Assembly: GCA_948474755.1 (NCBI GenBank)
Contig: CAOLHI010000022.1
Coordinates: 558,001 to 622,000, forward strand
DNA length: 64,000 nt
Origin: Ctenosaura bakeri
Taxonomy: Eukaryota; Chordata; Lepidosauria; Squamata; Iguanidae
Direction: 5' to 3'
The notes beneath the pieces were generated by a model. It made no database searches and was not told the DNA's origin. It worked only from the letters and a program-made list of their open reading frames with translations. Numbering within the stretch: position 1 is the first letter of the stretch; the number at the start of each line of letters is the position of its first letter. Positions 24,716 to 33,690 of the stretch are shown here, piece by piece. Position numbers and translations under genes: made by a program.

Positions 24716-26326
24716 ATGCTAGCCTATGGCCTGAAATTAAACAAAGACAAAACGAAAATGATGACAAAAAACATTGGAGAAAGAGAAGAAAAAAAATTGT
24801 TAGAAATTTCTGGCTGTAAGACGGACAAAAAAATAAAATACCTAGGTATATATTTATCAAAACACAACATTGAATTATTTGAAAATAATTATAAAAAAAC
24901 TTGGGCCGAAATTCGTAAAAATATTCAAAATTGGAATAAACTTGATCTCTCTCTGCTTGGACGAGTATCAGCTATTAAGATGAATGTTCTTCCCAAAATA
25001 AATTTTCTTTTTCAGAACATACCAACAATTATAAATGACAAATGTTTTGCGACATGGCAAAAAGAAATCTCTAAATTTATTTGGAATGGTAAAAAGCCCA
25101 GAATCAAATGGAAATATCTGACGGAACATAAACAGAAAGGTGGATGTGCCCTTCCAGATTTTAAAATATACTATCACGCAGCTGGATTGTCTTGGGTCGC
25201 AGACTGGATGACTCTGACAGATGAAAAACTTCTGGCTTTGGAAGGAGCTGACAACAAATTTGGTTGGCATGCATACCTTTGGTATGGAAAAGAGAAAATG
25301 GATAAAGAATTTTTAAACCATTATGTTAGGAAATCCTTACTAACCATCTGGAAAAGATTCAAAGTTAGAACATATTCTAAGATTCCTCAATGGGTCTCTT
25401 CGCATGAAGCTTTTTATGGAAGATGGAAGCAACCGCAAGAGAAGTGGATCCGGTACAAAGATATCATAAAAGAAGGAGATAACTTAATGTTAAAAGATAG
25501 ATCAGTGCTAGAACAGGAAGGACTTCCAAGCCAGTGGTTTTTACATAGACAAATATATGAAAGATTTAGAATGGACTTGAAACTAGAAGGATTTTACCAT
25601 AAAGAAGAAAAAAACGAGTTTGAAATAGCGATTTTTGATCGGCCACAGTATCTAACATCTCAGTTATATAAATTATTATTAAATAGAGAATTAGAAACTG
25701 AAACAATCAAACCAACGATGCTGAAATGGGCAGCAAATATAGGAAAAGCGATTTCTTTAGAAGACTGGGAAAAAAGTTGGAAAAGAACTTTAAAATTCTC
25801 AGCTTCTCAAAATCTGAAAGAGAACTATCTAAAGATGTTTCATAAATGGTACTTGAGTCCATCTAAACTAGACAAAATGTATAAAACTGGAAAAAAGGAC
25901 TGTTGGAAATGTGGTAAGATAGAAGGTACTTTTTATCATCTCTGGTGGACATGTAATTCAGCAAAAAAATTTTGGAGCGAGATCAATAAAGTAATGGAAG
26001 AAATATTGGAAAGTAAGATACCGGTTCTCCCAGAGATGTATCTTCTGAATATAATTCCGGATATACACCAACTAAATGTTAAAAATAGATGGAAAATTGT
26101 GATATACATGATTACAGCTGCTAGGTTGGTGTATGCGAACTACTGGAAAAATCCACATGTCCCAACGGTTGATGACTGGCTGTTGCGTCTACAAGAGATG
26201 ATGAACTGTGACTACTTGACTAAACTATTGAAAGAGGAAAAAAAGACTATATATGAGACAGAATGGCGACCAGTTCTAAATTTTCTCAAAAAAAGATACG
26301 TTGGGGCAGTTATCATTGATAGTTAA
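24716..26326 (+). CDS. L1 ORF2 C-terminal part (end of RT to Cys-rich domain)
   Basis: The 536-codon frame encodes the end of the RT domain and the C-terminal region of an L1 ORF2 polyprotein. The first residues match the conserved block after the catalytic FADD (YGLKLNKDKTKMM at about 4-16), followed by KYLGIYLS and a thumb-like region. The conserved cysteine motif is CX2CX8HX4C, with C396, C399, H408 and C413, followed by AKKFW. Endonuclease and the RT catalytic centre are absent because of 5' truncation, so no active retrotransposase is expected. The ATG and next two codons (MLA) come from the flanking target duplication, not from L1. There are no internal stops or frameshifts over 1.6 kb. 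Confidence 0.9.
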   Translation: MLAYGLKLNKDKTKMMTKNIGEREEKKLLEISGCKTDKKIKYLGIYLSKHNIELFENNYKKTWAEIRKNIQNWNKLDLSLLGRVSAIKMNVLPKINFLFQNIPTIINDKCFATWQKEISKFIWNGKKPRIKWKYLTEHKQKGGCALPDFKIYYHAAGLSWVADWMTLTDEKLLALEGADNKFGWHAYLWYGKEKMDKEFLNHYVRKSLLTIWKRFKVRTYSKIPQWVSSHEAFYGRWKQPQEKWIRYKDIIKEGDNLMLKDRSVLEQEGLPSQWFLHRQIYERFRMDLKLEGFYHKEEKNEFEIAIFDRPQYLTSQLYKLLLNRELETETIKPTMLKWAANIGKAISLEDWEKSWKRTLKFSASQNLKENYLKMFHKWYLSPSKLDKMYKTGKKDCWKCGKIEGTFYHLWWTCNSAKKFWSEINKVMEEILESKIPVLPEMYLLNIIPDIHQLNVKNRWKIVIYMITAARLVYANYWKNPHVPTVDDWLLRLQEMMNCDYLTKLLKEEKKTIYETEWRPVLNFLKKRYVGAVIIDS

Positions 26327-26823
26327 TACTGAAGTCGCACAACGGAGTAAGAAAGTAATTGAATTCAGGGGATGTACGATAAAGAAAATATCAATTTATG
26401 AATGATCTAACATAGAATCGAAGCAGAAACTGTTATATATTATCTGTAAATTACTCTCTTAATATTTGCAATATAACATATACGGTATAATAAGGTGAAA
26501 ATTACACTATTAGTGAAGATATAGAGGCTACAATATTAGCAGTGTATTCACTTTCTCTTTTTTCTTTTTAAATAAACCAACAAGGATAAGTGGGAAGTGT
26601 TGTAAATAAGATAAGTAGATTATATAATAATTTATAGGTTAATTGTATATATGACATATCTGTTAATCAAAGCTTTAACTTTATTTAGAAAAAGGTACGT
26701 ATTTGACAAATTTGGTAAGTAATGGGAAAATTTACAAATGATTTGTACGACATAATAATTATTTCTTACTTGTTGATATATTTTATTATTCTCTTTTTAA
26801 TAATAATAATAATAATAAAAAAA
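24726..26823 (+). mobile_element. 5'-truncated L1 retrotransposon insertion
   Basis: The insertion is bounded by a 15-bp direct repeat, AGAACATGCTAGCCT, at 24711-24725 and 26824-26838, the target-site duplication of target-primed reverse transcription. The 5' end falls within the ORF2 reverse transcriptase domain. The 3' end has an AT-rich UTR of about 0.5 kb and finishes in an (AAT)n plus A-rich tail (26798-26823). The long open frame and perfect duplication indicate a fairly recent event. Confidence 0.9.
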
Positions 26824-26838
26824 AGAACATGCTAGCCT

Positions 26839-27134
26839 AGACAGAGTACAGGTGTGATCCAAAATGACTCTTTTTAAAATTCTTAACATTATCATGCCCC
26901 TAACTGCAGTCTTCCCACTTTTTCCAGAATGTTCCTGGGTATCTGCTTGCAATGCCAGGAATCAAATCAAATTATATATTTTGTTTCAGTTGCCACCCTC
27001 CATACACAGCAAAGGAACACAAAATGTTGGCCTCGGTATCCTGGGGAACAGCAAGAGTAGTTAAAAAATGACAAAGGTAAGTGACAGAGTTTGCATACAA
27101 GCACAGATATGCAGGTAAACATATGTACAACAGA
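26839..27134. other. Unassigned non-coding stretch
   Basis: A short spacer between the L1 and the palindromic element. Nothing recognised. Confidence 0.4.
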
Positions 27135-27867
27135 GGCCATTTCTGCTCTACACTGTTATATGTCAGATGGATGGTGGATGATGGGAGCTACACAAAAATC
27201 CCAGTAGCATTTCCCTCCAGCACTGAGCTCTGGCAAAAAGACAGTTCACCAGAGTCAAGTGTTTAAAAATCACCATACAGCAGAGTTTACTCACACAGCT
27301 TGAAGCGTCTCAGCAGAGTGTTAACTATTCCTGAAGCCAGGAAAATACTCCCACGCAGGAGGCTTTTACTCTTGAGTTACTATACATACAGTATATACAA
27401 ATCTCCAACAGTTTTCAGCATGCAGAACATAGCCTCCAGCCACTCTCCAAACATCAAGAGGGCATAGAGGGCTAGAACACACCCCCTTATATACAGTCAT
27501 TGCTGATGCAACTCTAGCAGCCCTTGCTAGAGGTATGATGCAACCTTCCTGCCTTGGTTACACAACCCAATGACTCATGCGGGTGTTACATGGGATTGCA
27601 TCATCCACTGTCTTCCCAGGTGCAAACCTTAAATTTTCATCAAGTATATTTTATTTGGACTTAGGTTCTGTCCAACCTTTCCTCACATTATAGTGCTATT
27701 ATTCTGCTTTTAACATCCTATGGAATTCTGGCGTTTGTAGTTTATGAGGCCAAAGAGCTCCCTGGCTGACAATTCTAAATGCTCTACCCTAAACTGCAAA
27801 CCCCAGGATTCCATAGATGGTTAAAAGTGGAATAATAGCACTGTAACAGTGTAGTATGGAAATGGCC
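27135..27867. mobile_element. Palindromic GGCCATTTC MITE split by a solo LTR
   Basis: The left end GGCCATTTCTGCTCTACACTG (27135-27155) and the main body (27688-27867, ending GTATGGAAATGGCC) form one element once 27161-27687 is removed. The 3-bp duplication AGA flanks the reconstructed element (27132-27134 and 27868-27870). Confidence 0.85.
27161..27687 (-). mobile_element. Solo LTR inserted in a palindromic MITE
   Basis: A 527-bp segment that starts TGTCAGATGG and ends CCTCACA (TG...CA). It is flanked by the 5-bp duplication TTATA (27156-27160 and 27688-27692) and interrupts a known element at a precise point. On the minus strand there is a TATA-like TATATAAGGGG at about 27480-27490, so I assign minus orientation. 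The family is unknown. A 5-bp duplication fits Ty3/gypsy or some ERV classes. Confidence 0.8.
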
Positions 27868-28059
27868 AGAGAAAAGTCTTTGCATAGTGTATTAGTCATT
27901 AGTGCAGAAACAGCTGAACAATTATAAAACAGGGAAAGATTTTTCTTGGGTAAGGTTAATTGTGCACAAACAAATAGTCAGCTCCCTTGAAGCAGGAAAA
28001 CATTCCAAGGAAAATCATTTAGATATGCGTAACTGTGATGAAAAGTTCTATTTTAATAT

Positions 28060-28180
28060 ACGTAGTCCCTTGGAGACCAGGGTTCAATTCCCTGCTTGGC
28101 CATGGAAACTCACCATGTGACCTTGTGTGCATCACATACTCTCATCCCCCAGAAGACTTGAAGGTACATAACAACAACAT
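28060..28180 (+). mobile_element. Sauria-type SINE, 5'-truncated and internally deleted
   Basis: It contains GGAGACCAGGGTTCAATTCC (B-box region), GCCATGGAAACTCAC and a tail ending ACTTGAAGGTACATAACAAC. The CTCTGAACAAATC segment is missing. Confidence 0.65.
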
Positions 28181-28442
28181 GTGCCAAGAAATCATTATCT
28201 CTGTTTATACCAGTGCAAACAAATTGGAATCTGTGAATTTGTCCCAGTTTGAGTAATTTCACTTTCCAATCTTTCTTTAAACTGTTTTGTTTGTTTGTTC
28301 AACAAGAAGCTACTTGTAGGAAGGCTGAATGAGTCTTTTTCACACAAGCAGAGAAATTAGGTACCACCTCCTTCCAAAAATCAATGTGGGGCTTTCTTTT
28401 CTCTTCTCAAAGGCAAGTTTAAAGTTGAAAAATTTAATGCAA

Positions 28443-28504
28443 TTGTTGTGTGCCTTCAAGTTGTTTCTGAGTTAGGGCAAACCTAGGACAAACCTATCAA
28501 AGTC
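28443..28504 (-). mobile_element. Sauria-type SINE 3' fragment, antisense
   Basis: It reads TTGTTGTGTGCCTTCAAGTT then GTTTCTGAGTTAGGGCAAAC, the inverse of the SINE 3' end. The rest is absent. Confidence 0.6.
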
Positions 28505-28587
28505 CTGGTAATGACCTATAAAGCCTTAAATGGCTTAGGTCCCGACAATCTGAAACACCATGGTCATTTTGCCCTACAGTATTTGAG
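28505..28587 (+). repeat. L2/CR1-like LINE fragment
   Basis: It reads ACCTATAAAGCCTTAAATGG, then CTTAGGTCCCGACAATCTGA, resembling the conserved block upstream of the 3' UTR in reptile L2/CR1-like elements. It is part of the same family as 51020-51330. Confidence 0.35.
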
Positions 28588-28899
28588 CCCCCCCCCTAAA
28601 CTGCAAGCCCCAGGATTCCGTAGGATTGGTTCTTGTGGGTTTTTCGGACTTTGAGATCGTGTTCTGGTTGTATTTCCTCCTGATGTTTCACCTGCATCTG
28701 TAGCTGGCATCTTCAGAGGAAGATGCCAGCCACAGATGCAGGCGAAACGTCAGGAGAAAATACAACCAGAACATGGTCTCAAAGCCTGAAAAACCCACAA
28801 GAACCAATGGATTCTGGCCGTGAAAGCCTTCGACTCTACATTCCATAGGATATTGAAAGTGGAATAATAGCACTATAACAGTTTGGTGCAGAAATGGCC
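28588..28899. mobile_element. Palindromic GGCCATTTC MITE (left end missing) split by another palindrome
   Basis: The fragments CCTAAACTGCAAGCCCCAGG (from about 28594) and TATTGAAAGTGGAATAATAG ... GAAATGGCC (to 28899) belong to the 180-200-bp family. The left TIR half is absent. The element is interrupted at the ATTCC(G/A)TAGG site by 28625-28840. Confidence 0.75.
28625..28840. mobile_element. Palindromic repeat (ggttcttgtgggttttt type)
   Basis: Two inverted arms of about 90 bp (28625-28808), beginning ATTGGTTCTTGTGGGTTTTT and ending AAACCCACAAGAACCAAT, are followed by an extension to 28840. The insertion is flanked by TTCCGTAGG (28616-28624) and TTCCATAGG (28841-28849), a 9-bp duplication with one difference. 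The family is common in reptiles. I do not have a firm class for it. Confidence 0.7.
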
Positions 28900-29504
28900 T
28901 TAATGCAACAGTGAGAGAAAATTAGCCGTGAAATGTTGAACGATTCAAAAAGTCAAGCCACACAAAAGCTATTAAAAAGCATTTTAACTGTTAGAGGTGA
29001 TTACCTGCACCTTACTCTAATCAAGAGAGAAGAAGAAACATAGAAAATGTAGTCTAAGATGTTTGCATTCTGTCGCTGAAGCAGAAAGTAGCGGGCCGGA
29101 GAAGAGGCTACATATTTTTCTGCTTCGTATATTTGGCAGTGCTGTCCTTTTGCTGAATATTGCTACAATAAAATCGCCTTAAAAGAAAGGTTAACGTTAA
29201 TGTAAATACGTTAATGTTTGGAACCCTATTATCCTTGTAATGTGTTTTTTCCACACTTTGGCTAAAAATGTAACCAGTTGTCTAGGAGGAAGGCCTATGT
29301 GACTAAATGTAATGTCCTTCCGAGTGCAGGGTTTTACAGTGCAATCCTAACTCAAAAATGTTCTGGATAGGGTGGCAGAAGCTTACACTGCTTATGCAAA
29401 TATTATTCTGGCAGAACTGTCTTCTGCCAGCTGATCTTAGAGAGATGTCAACAAGAGTGTTTTGCCAGCAGCACTGCTCTGCTGGTAAAGTTTTCAAGCA
29501 AGAG
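28900..29504. other. Unassigned non-coding stretch
   Basis: No recognised gene or repeat. A partial inverted pair (CTCTGCTGGTAAAGT and CTGCCAGCTGAT) occurs near 29420-29490. Confidence 0.4.
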
Positions 29505-30200
29505 AGTGTAATAATAGGGGTTTCCCATTATCCAGGTAAATAGTTCTCCCTTCAGGCATACAAAGGGTTAATGAACTGCTAGGGTTAGGTTACATCTTAT
29601 TGAGGGTCAGCATCACAGGTCACAGGAGAGAGTTGCCCAGTCAAGGGGAAGAAGGTGAGAATCTTCAAGATGCTTCCCTGAAGAAGTTATAAAAACCCTT
29701 AAGAGACAAATTCCACACTAGCCTGTTCTAGTGTGATGATTCCACTTTCAACTTCCTCTGGAATCCTGGGGTTTGCAGTTTCGGGAGGGGCCAGCCGGCC
29801 CCTCCCAAAACTGCAAACCCCAGGATTCCAGAGGATGTTGAAAGTGGAATCACCATGCTAGAACAGGCTAGTGCGGAAATGGCCTTCAAGAAACAAAGGA
29901 GAACCTCCAAGACATCAAGCAGAGGGGCCATAATAATAGTTGTAGGCAAAACAAGCTAGGCTTCTGCCTTAACATACCATCTCAGAAACTGACCAATGAT
30001 GTGAGTAGCTTAGAATGTTATTTAGTTAGGATTTCTGTTCTTTTGAAATCCTTGGCTGATCTGAGGAAACTATCTGTACTTATAATTACCAGGCAAACCT
30101 GAGAGGAAGTGGGCTCTCATGTATAATGATATTTCTATTCTCTGTACTGTCTGTTCTTAGAATAAATGCTTTCCTGTAAAGAACTCCCTGCTTTCTCTTC
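29505..30200 (+). repeat. Probable LTR of an endogenous retrovirus-like element, with nested MITE
   Basis: The segment 29505-29700 is collinear with the inverse of 62590-62910: both share TTTCCCATTATC, AGGGTTAATGA/AAGGGTTAATAAG, GGTCAGCATCACAGGTCA and AAGTTATAAAA (TATA-like, 29685-29697). A polyadenylation-like AATAAATGCTTTCC lies at about 30162. A GGCC palindrome is inserted at 29704-29884. The right limit is uncertain. Confidence 0.4.
29704..29884. mobile_element. Palindromic GGCCATTTC MITE, long arms
   Basis: An almost exact inverted repeat of about 180 bp from TTCCACACTAGCCTGTTCTA to TAGAACAGGCTAGTGCGGAA then ATGGCC. The left terminal bases have decayed. The centre is GGGGCCAGCCGGCCCC. 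Confidence 0.75.
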
Positions 30201-30675
30201 ATTCCCACGTGTTTCTCAGCAATACGCATAGATAGGATTTCTCTGTTCCAGAGGGGGTCAGGGAGGAAAAGGATCTCTAAGCTTAGAGACTGGTGGCTCC
30301 CTGGCAGCATCCCACTGTGCTGCTAAGATAAGGATTTAACCCAGTGGGTGGTGGCAGTGTTTATTTAAGGGAATTTGGGGAGTATCTATCTCCTATTCAA
30401 GGGCAGAAGTCGGCACTGAGTGGGAGAAAGGCCCCAATTCTTGACAGAGAGCTAAAATGGGTATGGAGAAGGGGCATAGATAATGCCAGATATGAGCCTT
30501 CTCCTCCTTGGGGACACAGCCACAACATCAGTACAAAGTGGTTTCTAAAATTACTTATTTAAGCTTTTTAATGCAAAACTAAGTATCTGTTTGTCCCCTC
30601 CACCAAGATACCCATTCACTATTATGGTCCTGAAAGCATATATTGGTTCTATTAAATCTGTTTTCATACACGGCC
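30201..30675. other. Unassigned stretch, possibly retroviral-like interior or flank
   Basis: It follows the probable LTR. TGGTGGCAGTG at 30348 sits where a primer binding site could be, but I could not match it to a tRNA. No gag-like frame is visible. Confidence 0.3.
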
Positions 30676-30911
30676 TGAAGAGCCAGTTTGGTGTAGTAAT
30701 CTGAATGTTGGACTACAACTCTGGAGACCAGGGTTTGAATCCCCACTCTGCCATGGAAACCTATTGATTTGATCTTGGGCAAGTTTCTCAGCCTCAGAGA
30801 AAGGCAAAAGAAACCCCCCTCTGAACAAATCTTGTCAATAAAACCACTCTGATAGGTTTGCCCTACGGTCATCATAAGTCGGAAACAACTTGAAGGCACA
30901 CAACAACAACC
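30676..30911 (+). mobile_element. Sauria-type SINE, essentially full length
   Basis: The best-preserved tRNA-derived SINE in the window. The head runs AGAGCCAGTTTGGTGTAGTA with a B-box-like GGGTTTGAATCCCC (30731-30744). The body includes CTCTGAACAAATCTTGTC, and the 3' end is GTCGGAAACAACTTGAAGGC followed by ACACAACAACAAC. The 3' end is the BovB/RTE-related tail that allows mobilisation by a partner LINE. Confidence 0.9.
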
Positions 30912-30930
30912 TACATAGCGTAATTCAGTT

Positions 30931-31335
30931 TGTTGCTGTTATGTGCTTTCGTGTCAACCTCCAAGGTATAGTGACCTGTCATAGGCCATTTCCGCATAAC
31001 ACTCTTATAGCACGATGATTCCACTTTCAACCTCCTATGGAATCCTGGGGTTTGCAGTTCTGGGAGGGGCCGGCCAGCCCCTCCCAGAACTGCAAACCCC
31101 AGGATTCCTTAGGAGGTTGAAAGTGGAATCATCGCGCTATAAGAGTGTCGTGTGGAAATGGCCATAGGCTTTTGTTGGCAAAGATTTCCTTAAAAAAGAT
31201 TTGCCACCATTTTCCTGTAAAGCTAAGGGAATGGGACTTGCCCATGGCTCACCAGTAGATTTCCATAGGTGGGAAGGGATTCAAGCCCTGGAGTTCTAGC
31301 CTAACACTGAAGGCACTACACCGGCACTGGCTCTC
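30931..31335 (-). mobile_element. Sauria-type SINE, antisense, split by a palindromic MITE
   Basis: The two SINE parts (30931-30983 and 31164-31335) are continuous across the insertion: CTGTCATA|GGCTTTTGTTGGC. The SINE is in the opposite orientation to the copy ending 20 bp upstream, so the two form an inverted SINE pair. Confidence 0.8.
30984..31163. mobile_element. Near-perfect palindromic GGCCATTTC MITE inside a SINE
   Basis: A 180-bp element with ends GGCCATTTCCGCAT and GTGTGGAAATGGCC and a 3-bp duplication ATA (30981-30983 and 31164-31166). Arms are about 90 bp with few mismatches. The centre is GGGGCCGGCCAGCCCC. Confidence 0.9.
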
Positions 31336-31944
31336 ACGGCCTATTGCTCCTGTATGTGTGTAAGTGCTCTCAAGTTGCTTGTCGACTTCAAGAATACATT
31401 GGAAGATTTCCATGTCAGTGTGACGGGGTGCTAACTTAACATATCAGAAACAATACAAAGACAGAACTCTTCTCCTTGAAGTTATAAAATTTCTGTCCAT
31501 GGGGACTTTGTTTTATAGAAAGACAATTTGCTGTCCGGGTGCAGGTTTCTCTGTCATGTGTTAAAAAGACCAGGCCTAAGAAGCCAAACAAAATGGATGT
31601 CAAGAGACCCTCCTTTCCATGGAAGCCTGTGGTAACTGGGATATGGTTTCAATGCCACTCCTTTGTTTTCATCTGCTCCTGTTTTAGCTTCTCTCCTTTA
31701 TTTGCAATCTGCTTTGAGCAATAGTTGGAAAAGAGACTATAAAAGAGATTTTGACAAATAAACTAAACAGAACCTTCTGCTGTTCCTGTCTGCCCACTTG
31801 GGCACCATTTCAGATTTCAGCTGGGAACAAAATAAATCAATTTAGCTTGCTGAAGTGAGTGGGAAGAATTTCAGCTGGAGACAAAAGTTTACTTTTGGTC
31901 ATAATCAAGATCTGCCAGATGAGATTCATCAGCTGGATACGCCT
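31336..31944. other. Unassigned non-coding stretch
   Basis: No gene or repeat recognised. Confidence 0.4.
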
Positions 31945-32140
31945 TCTGGGTTTAAAACAGCAGTAAACATCGGTCTCTTCCGACAGGCCTACCCAAATTA
32001 TTTTTAAGTTACAAATTTTAAAGCATATATGGTTTTAATATGTATTGGTTTTATACGCTCTTTTAATTGCAATATGTCTAGTTTGTTGTTGTTCCCCACC
32101 TCAATCCATAAGAAGAAGTGGGTAAGAAACTGTTGTTGTT
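31945..32140 (+). repeat. L2/CR1-like LINE 3' end
   Basis: It contains TTTAAAACAGCAGTAAACAT, CTTCCGACAGGCCTACCCAA, a T-rich linker and CCCACCTCAATCCATAAGAA then GAAGTGGGTAAGAAAC. This is the typical order of the terminal part of reptile L2/CR1-like elements. Confidence 0.45.
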
Positions 32141-33040
32141 GCTTGATAAACTGGGGGTATGGAGTCAATGGTTGCAATAGCTGCAGCTAACAGGCAGCAA
32201 AGCTCAGACCTAGGCCTCACGAAATTCACAATACCGCACTGACTTTCATAGTGGCATCAGGGCCGATCACTTTTAAAACTGAAATATGAATTTATTAAGT
32301 CTCTTGCCAACGCAATCAGCATTTACCTAGAGGGGTCTGTGAGGGAATACATTTGAGAATAATTGTGTTAACCATACTGTATACACTGAAGCCCATTTGA
32401 TCTGCTGAGTTTATGAGGTTACTCTGCATGGAAGATATTTGCCACTGTGCTTTTGAAAGACCAATTGCAGAGCAATTTTGGTGAACACTCTTTATAATTG
32501 TAGATATATCTTGTAATATGCTGAATTAGTATGCTTACGTACAGTGTGAACACACATTTAGCACATTCAGTGTTAAGTACTCTTCTTTACACAATATGAA
32601 GAACTATGAGTGTACAGATTATACATGCCATATGTGAATAAGTATATGAGTGTACATATCAACAAGTTGTGTTCTAGGGTTGCCACACTGAAAAGTAGAG
32701 GTGTCTCCTGTCCTTTCAATGGCAGTGCTGAAATGGGAATTTTAGCAGGTATTGCTCATCACACAACCAGGCAGGAAACAATACTTTCCTTCTTCTACAC
32801 AGTCATTAAAATGACTAGAGGCATCTCCAATTTTCACTCTGGAAACTCTATTGTGTACATATATATACAAGCTGTCCATACGTTCAATGTAACATGAGAA
32901 CAATCCACAATACAGCATTATTACTTATAAAATATTGACTATTAAGCAGAAGGATAAAGCTGGTATAAGCATTTCTTACACAATAGTGCATACAAGCAGA
33001 AACATAAAATATTGTCTCATGCAGGTGTCCTTCTGTCATC
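32141..33040. other. Mostly unassigned, with a gttgcca-type repeat fragment
   Basis: Segment 32676-32845 (GGGTTGCCACACTGAAAAGT ... CACACAACCAGGCAGGAAAC ... TCTACACAGTCATTAAAATG) shares order with 54030-54210. I recognise it as a dispersed repeat but cannot name it. The rest is unassigned. Confidence 0.35.
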
Positions 33041-33045
33041 CCTAA

Positions 33046-33690
33046 ATGACATCCCCTTATCCCTTCTATCCAAAAGCTGAAAACCTCCAAAACCCTAAAC
33101 TTTTTGCCCCAGCCTCCCTCTTCCGCCTTCAAGGTGGTGGCTGTGGCACTCCTACTCATTTTTTTCTCTGATCCTCAGTCGCTCTCTTTTTGCCACCGGC
33201 TTCTCAGACGTATATCAAGCGTGGAAATTGCACTACCTCTGGGGCTGCATCCTCCTCCTCTTTTTCCTCCTCCACCGCCACTTCCAGCTCTGCTTTTTTG
33301 CACACACACCCTGGCACTGGTACTCAGGTCACTTGCTCTACTTACCCCACCCTAGATACACCTCTGCCACTTCTGCTTTCAGAGCAGCAGCTGCAGTGCT
33401 CCTGCTCATTCATCTCGCAGGTGGGAGGAGTACCACAGCCACTGCCTCAAAGGAGGAAGCAAGTGAGTGGTGGGAAAGAAGAGACTGGGGATCTGTGAAA
33501 TGGCGGGAAATGTGGATTCCCACCATTTCACAGATCCTCAGTCTGTCTCCAACCTTGCATCTCACACACAACACAAGTAGCAAGCGAACAAGATGTGAGA
33601 CTTTAAAAAAAACAAACCCAACAACACTGTTTTCCATAATCCAAAATAAAGAACACTTCTGGTCCCAAGCATTTTGGATAAATGAGGCTC
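33046..33690. mobile_element. Tigger-like non-autonomous element, diverged
   Basis: The left part has CCCCTTATCCCTTCTATCCA then AAAACCTCCAAAACCCTAAA. The right part has TCCATAATCCAAAATAAAGA and TGGTCCCAAGCATTTTGGAT then AAATGAGG. Both match the layout of Tigger7-like ends as I remember them. The interior is unrelated, GC-rich and CTC-rich, and holds a strong hairpin (33489-33537). The 185-codon frame (33228-33785) crosses it and shows no domain. Confidence 0.45.
33489..33537. repeat. Short hairpin, 21-bp arms
   Basis: GGATCTGTGAAATGGCGGGA pairs with the inverse TCCCACCATTTCACAGATCC across a short loop, with one mismatch. Confidence 0.85.

Noticed and set aside
30348..30360. Primer binding site after the LTR-like block at 29505-30200
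   Set aside because: TGGTGGCAGTG resembles a PBS start, but I could not match the following bases to a tRNA and the LTR end is uncertain.
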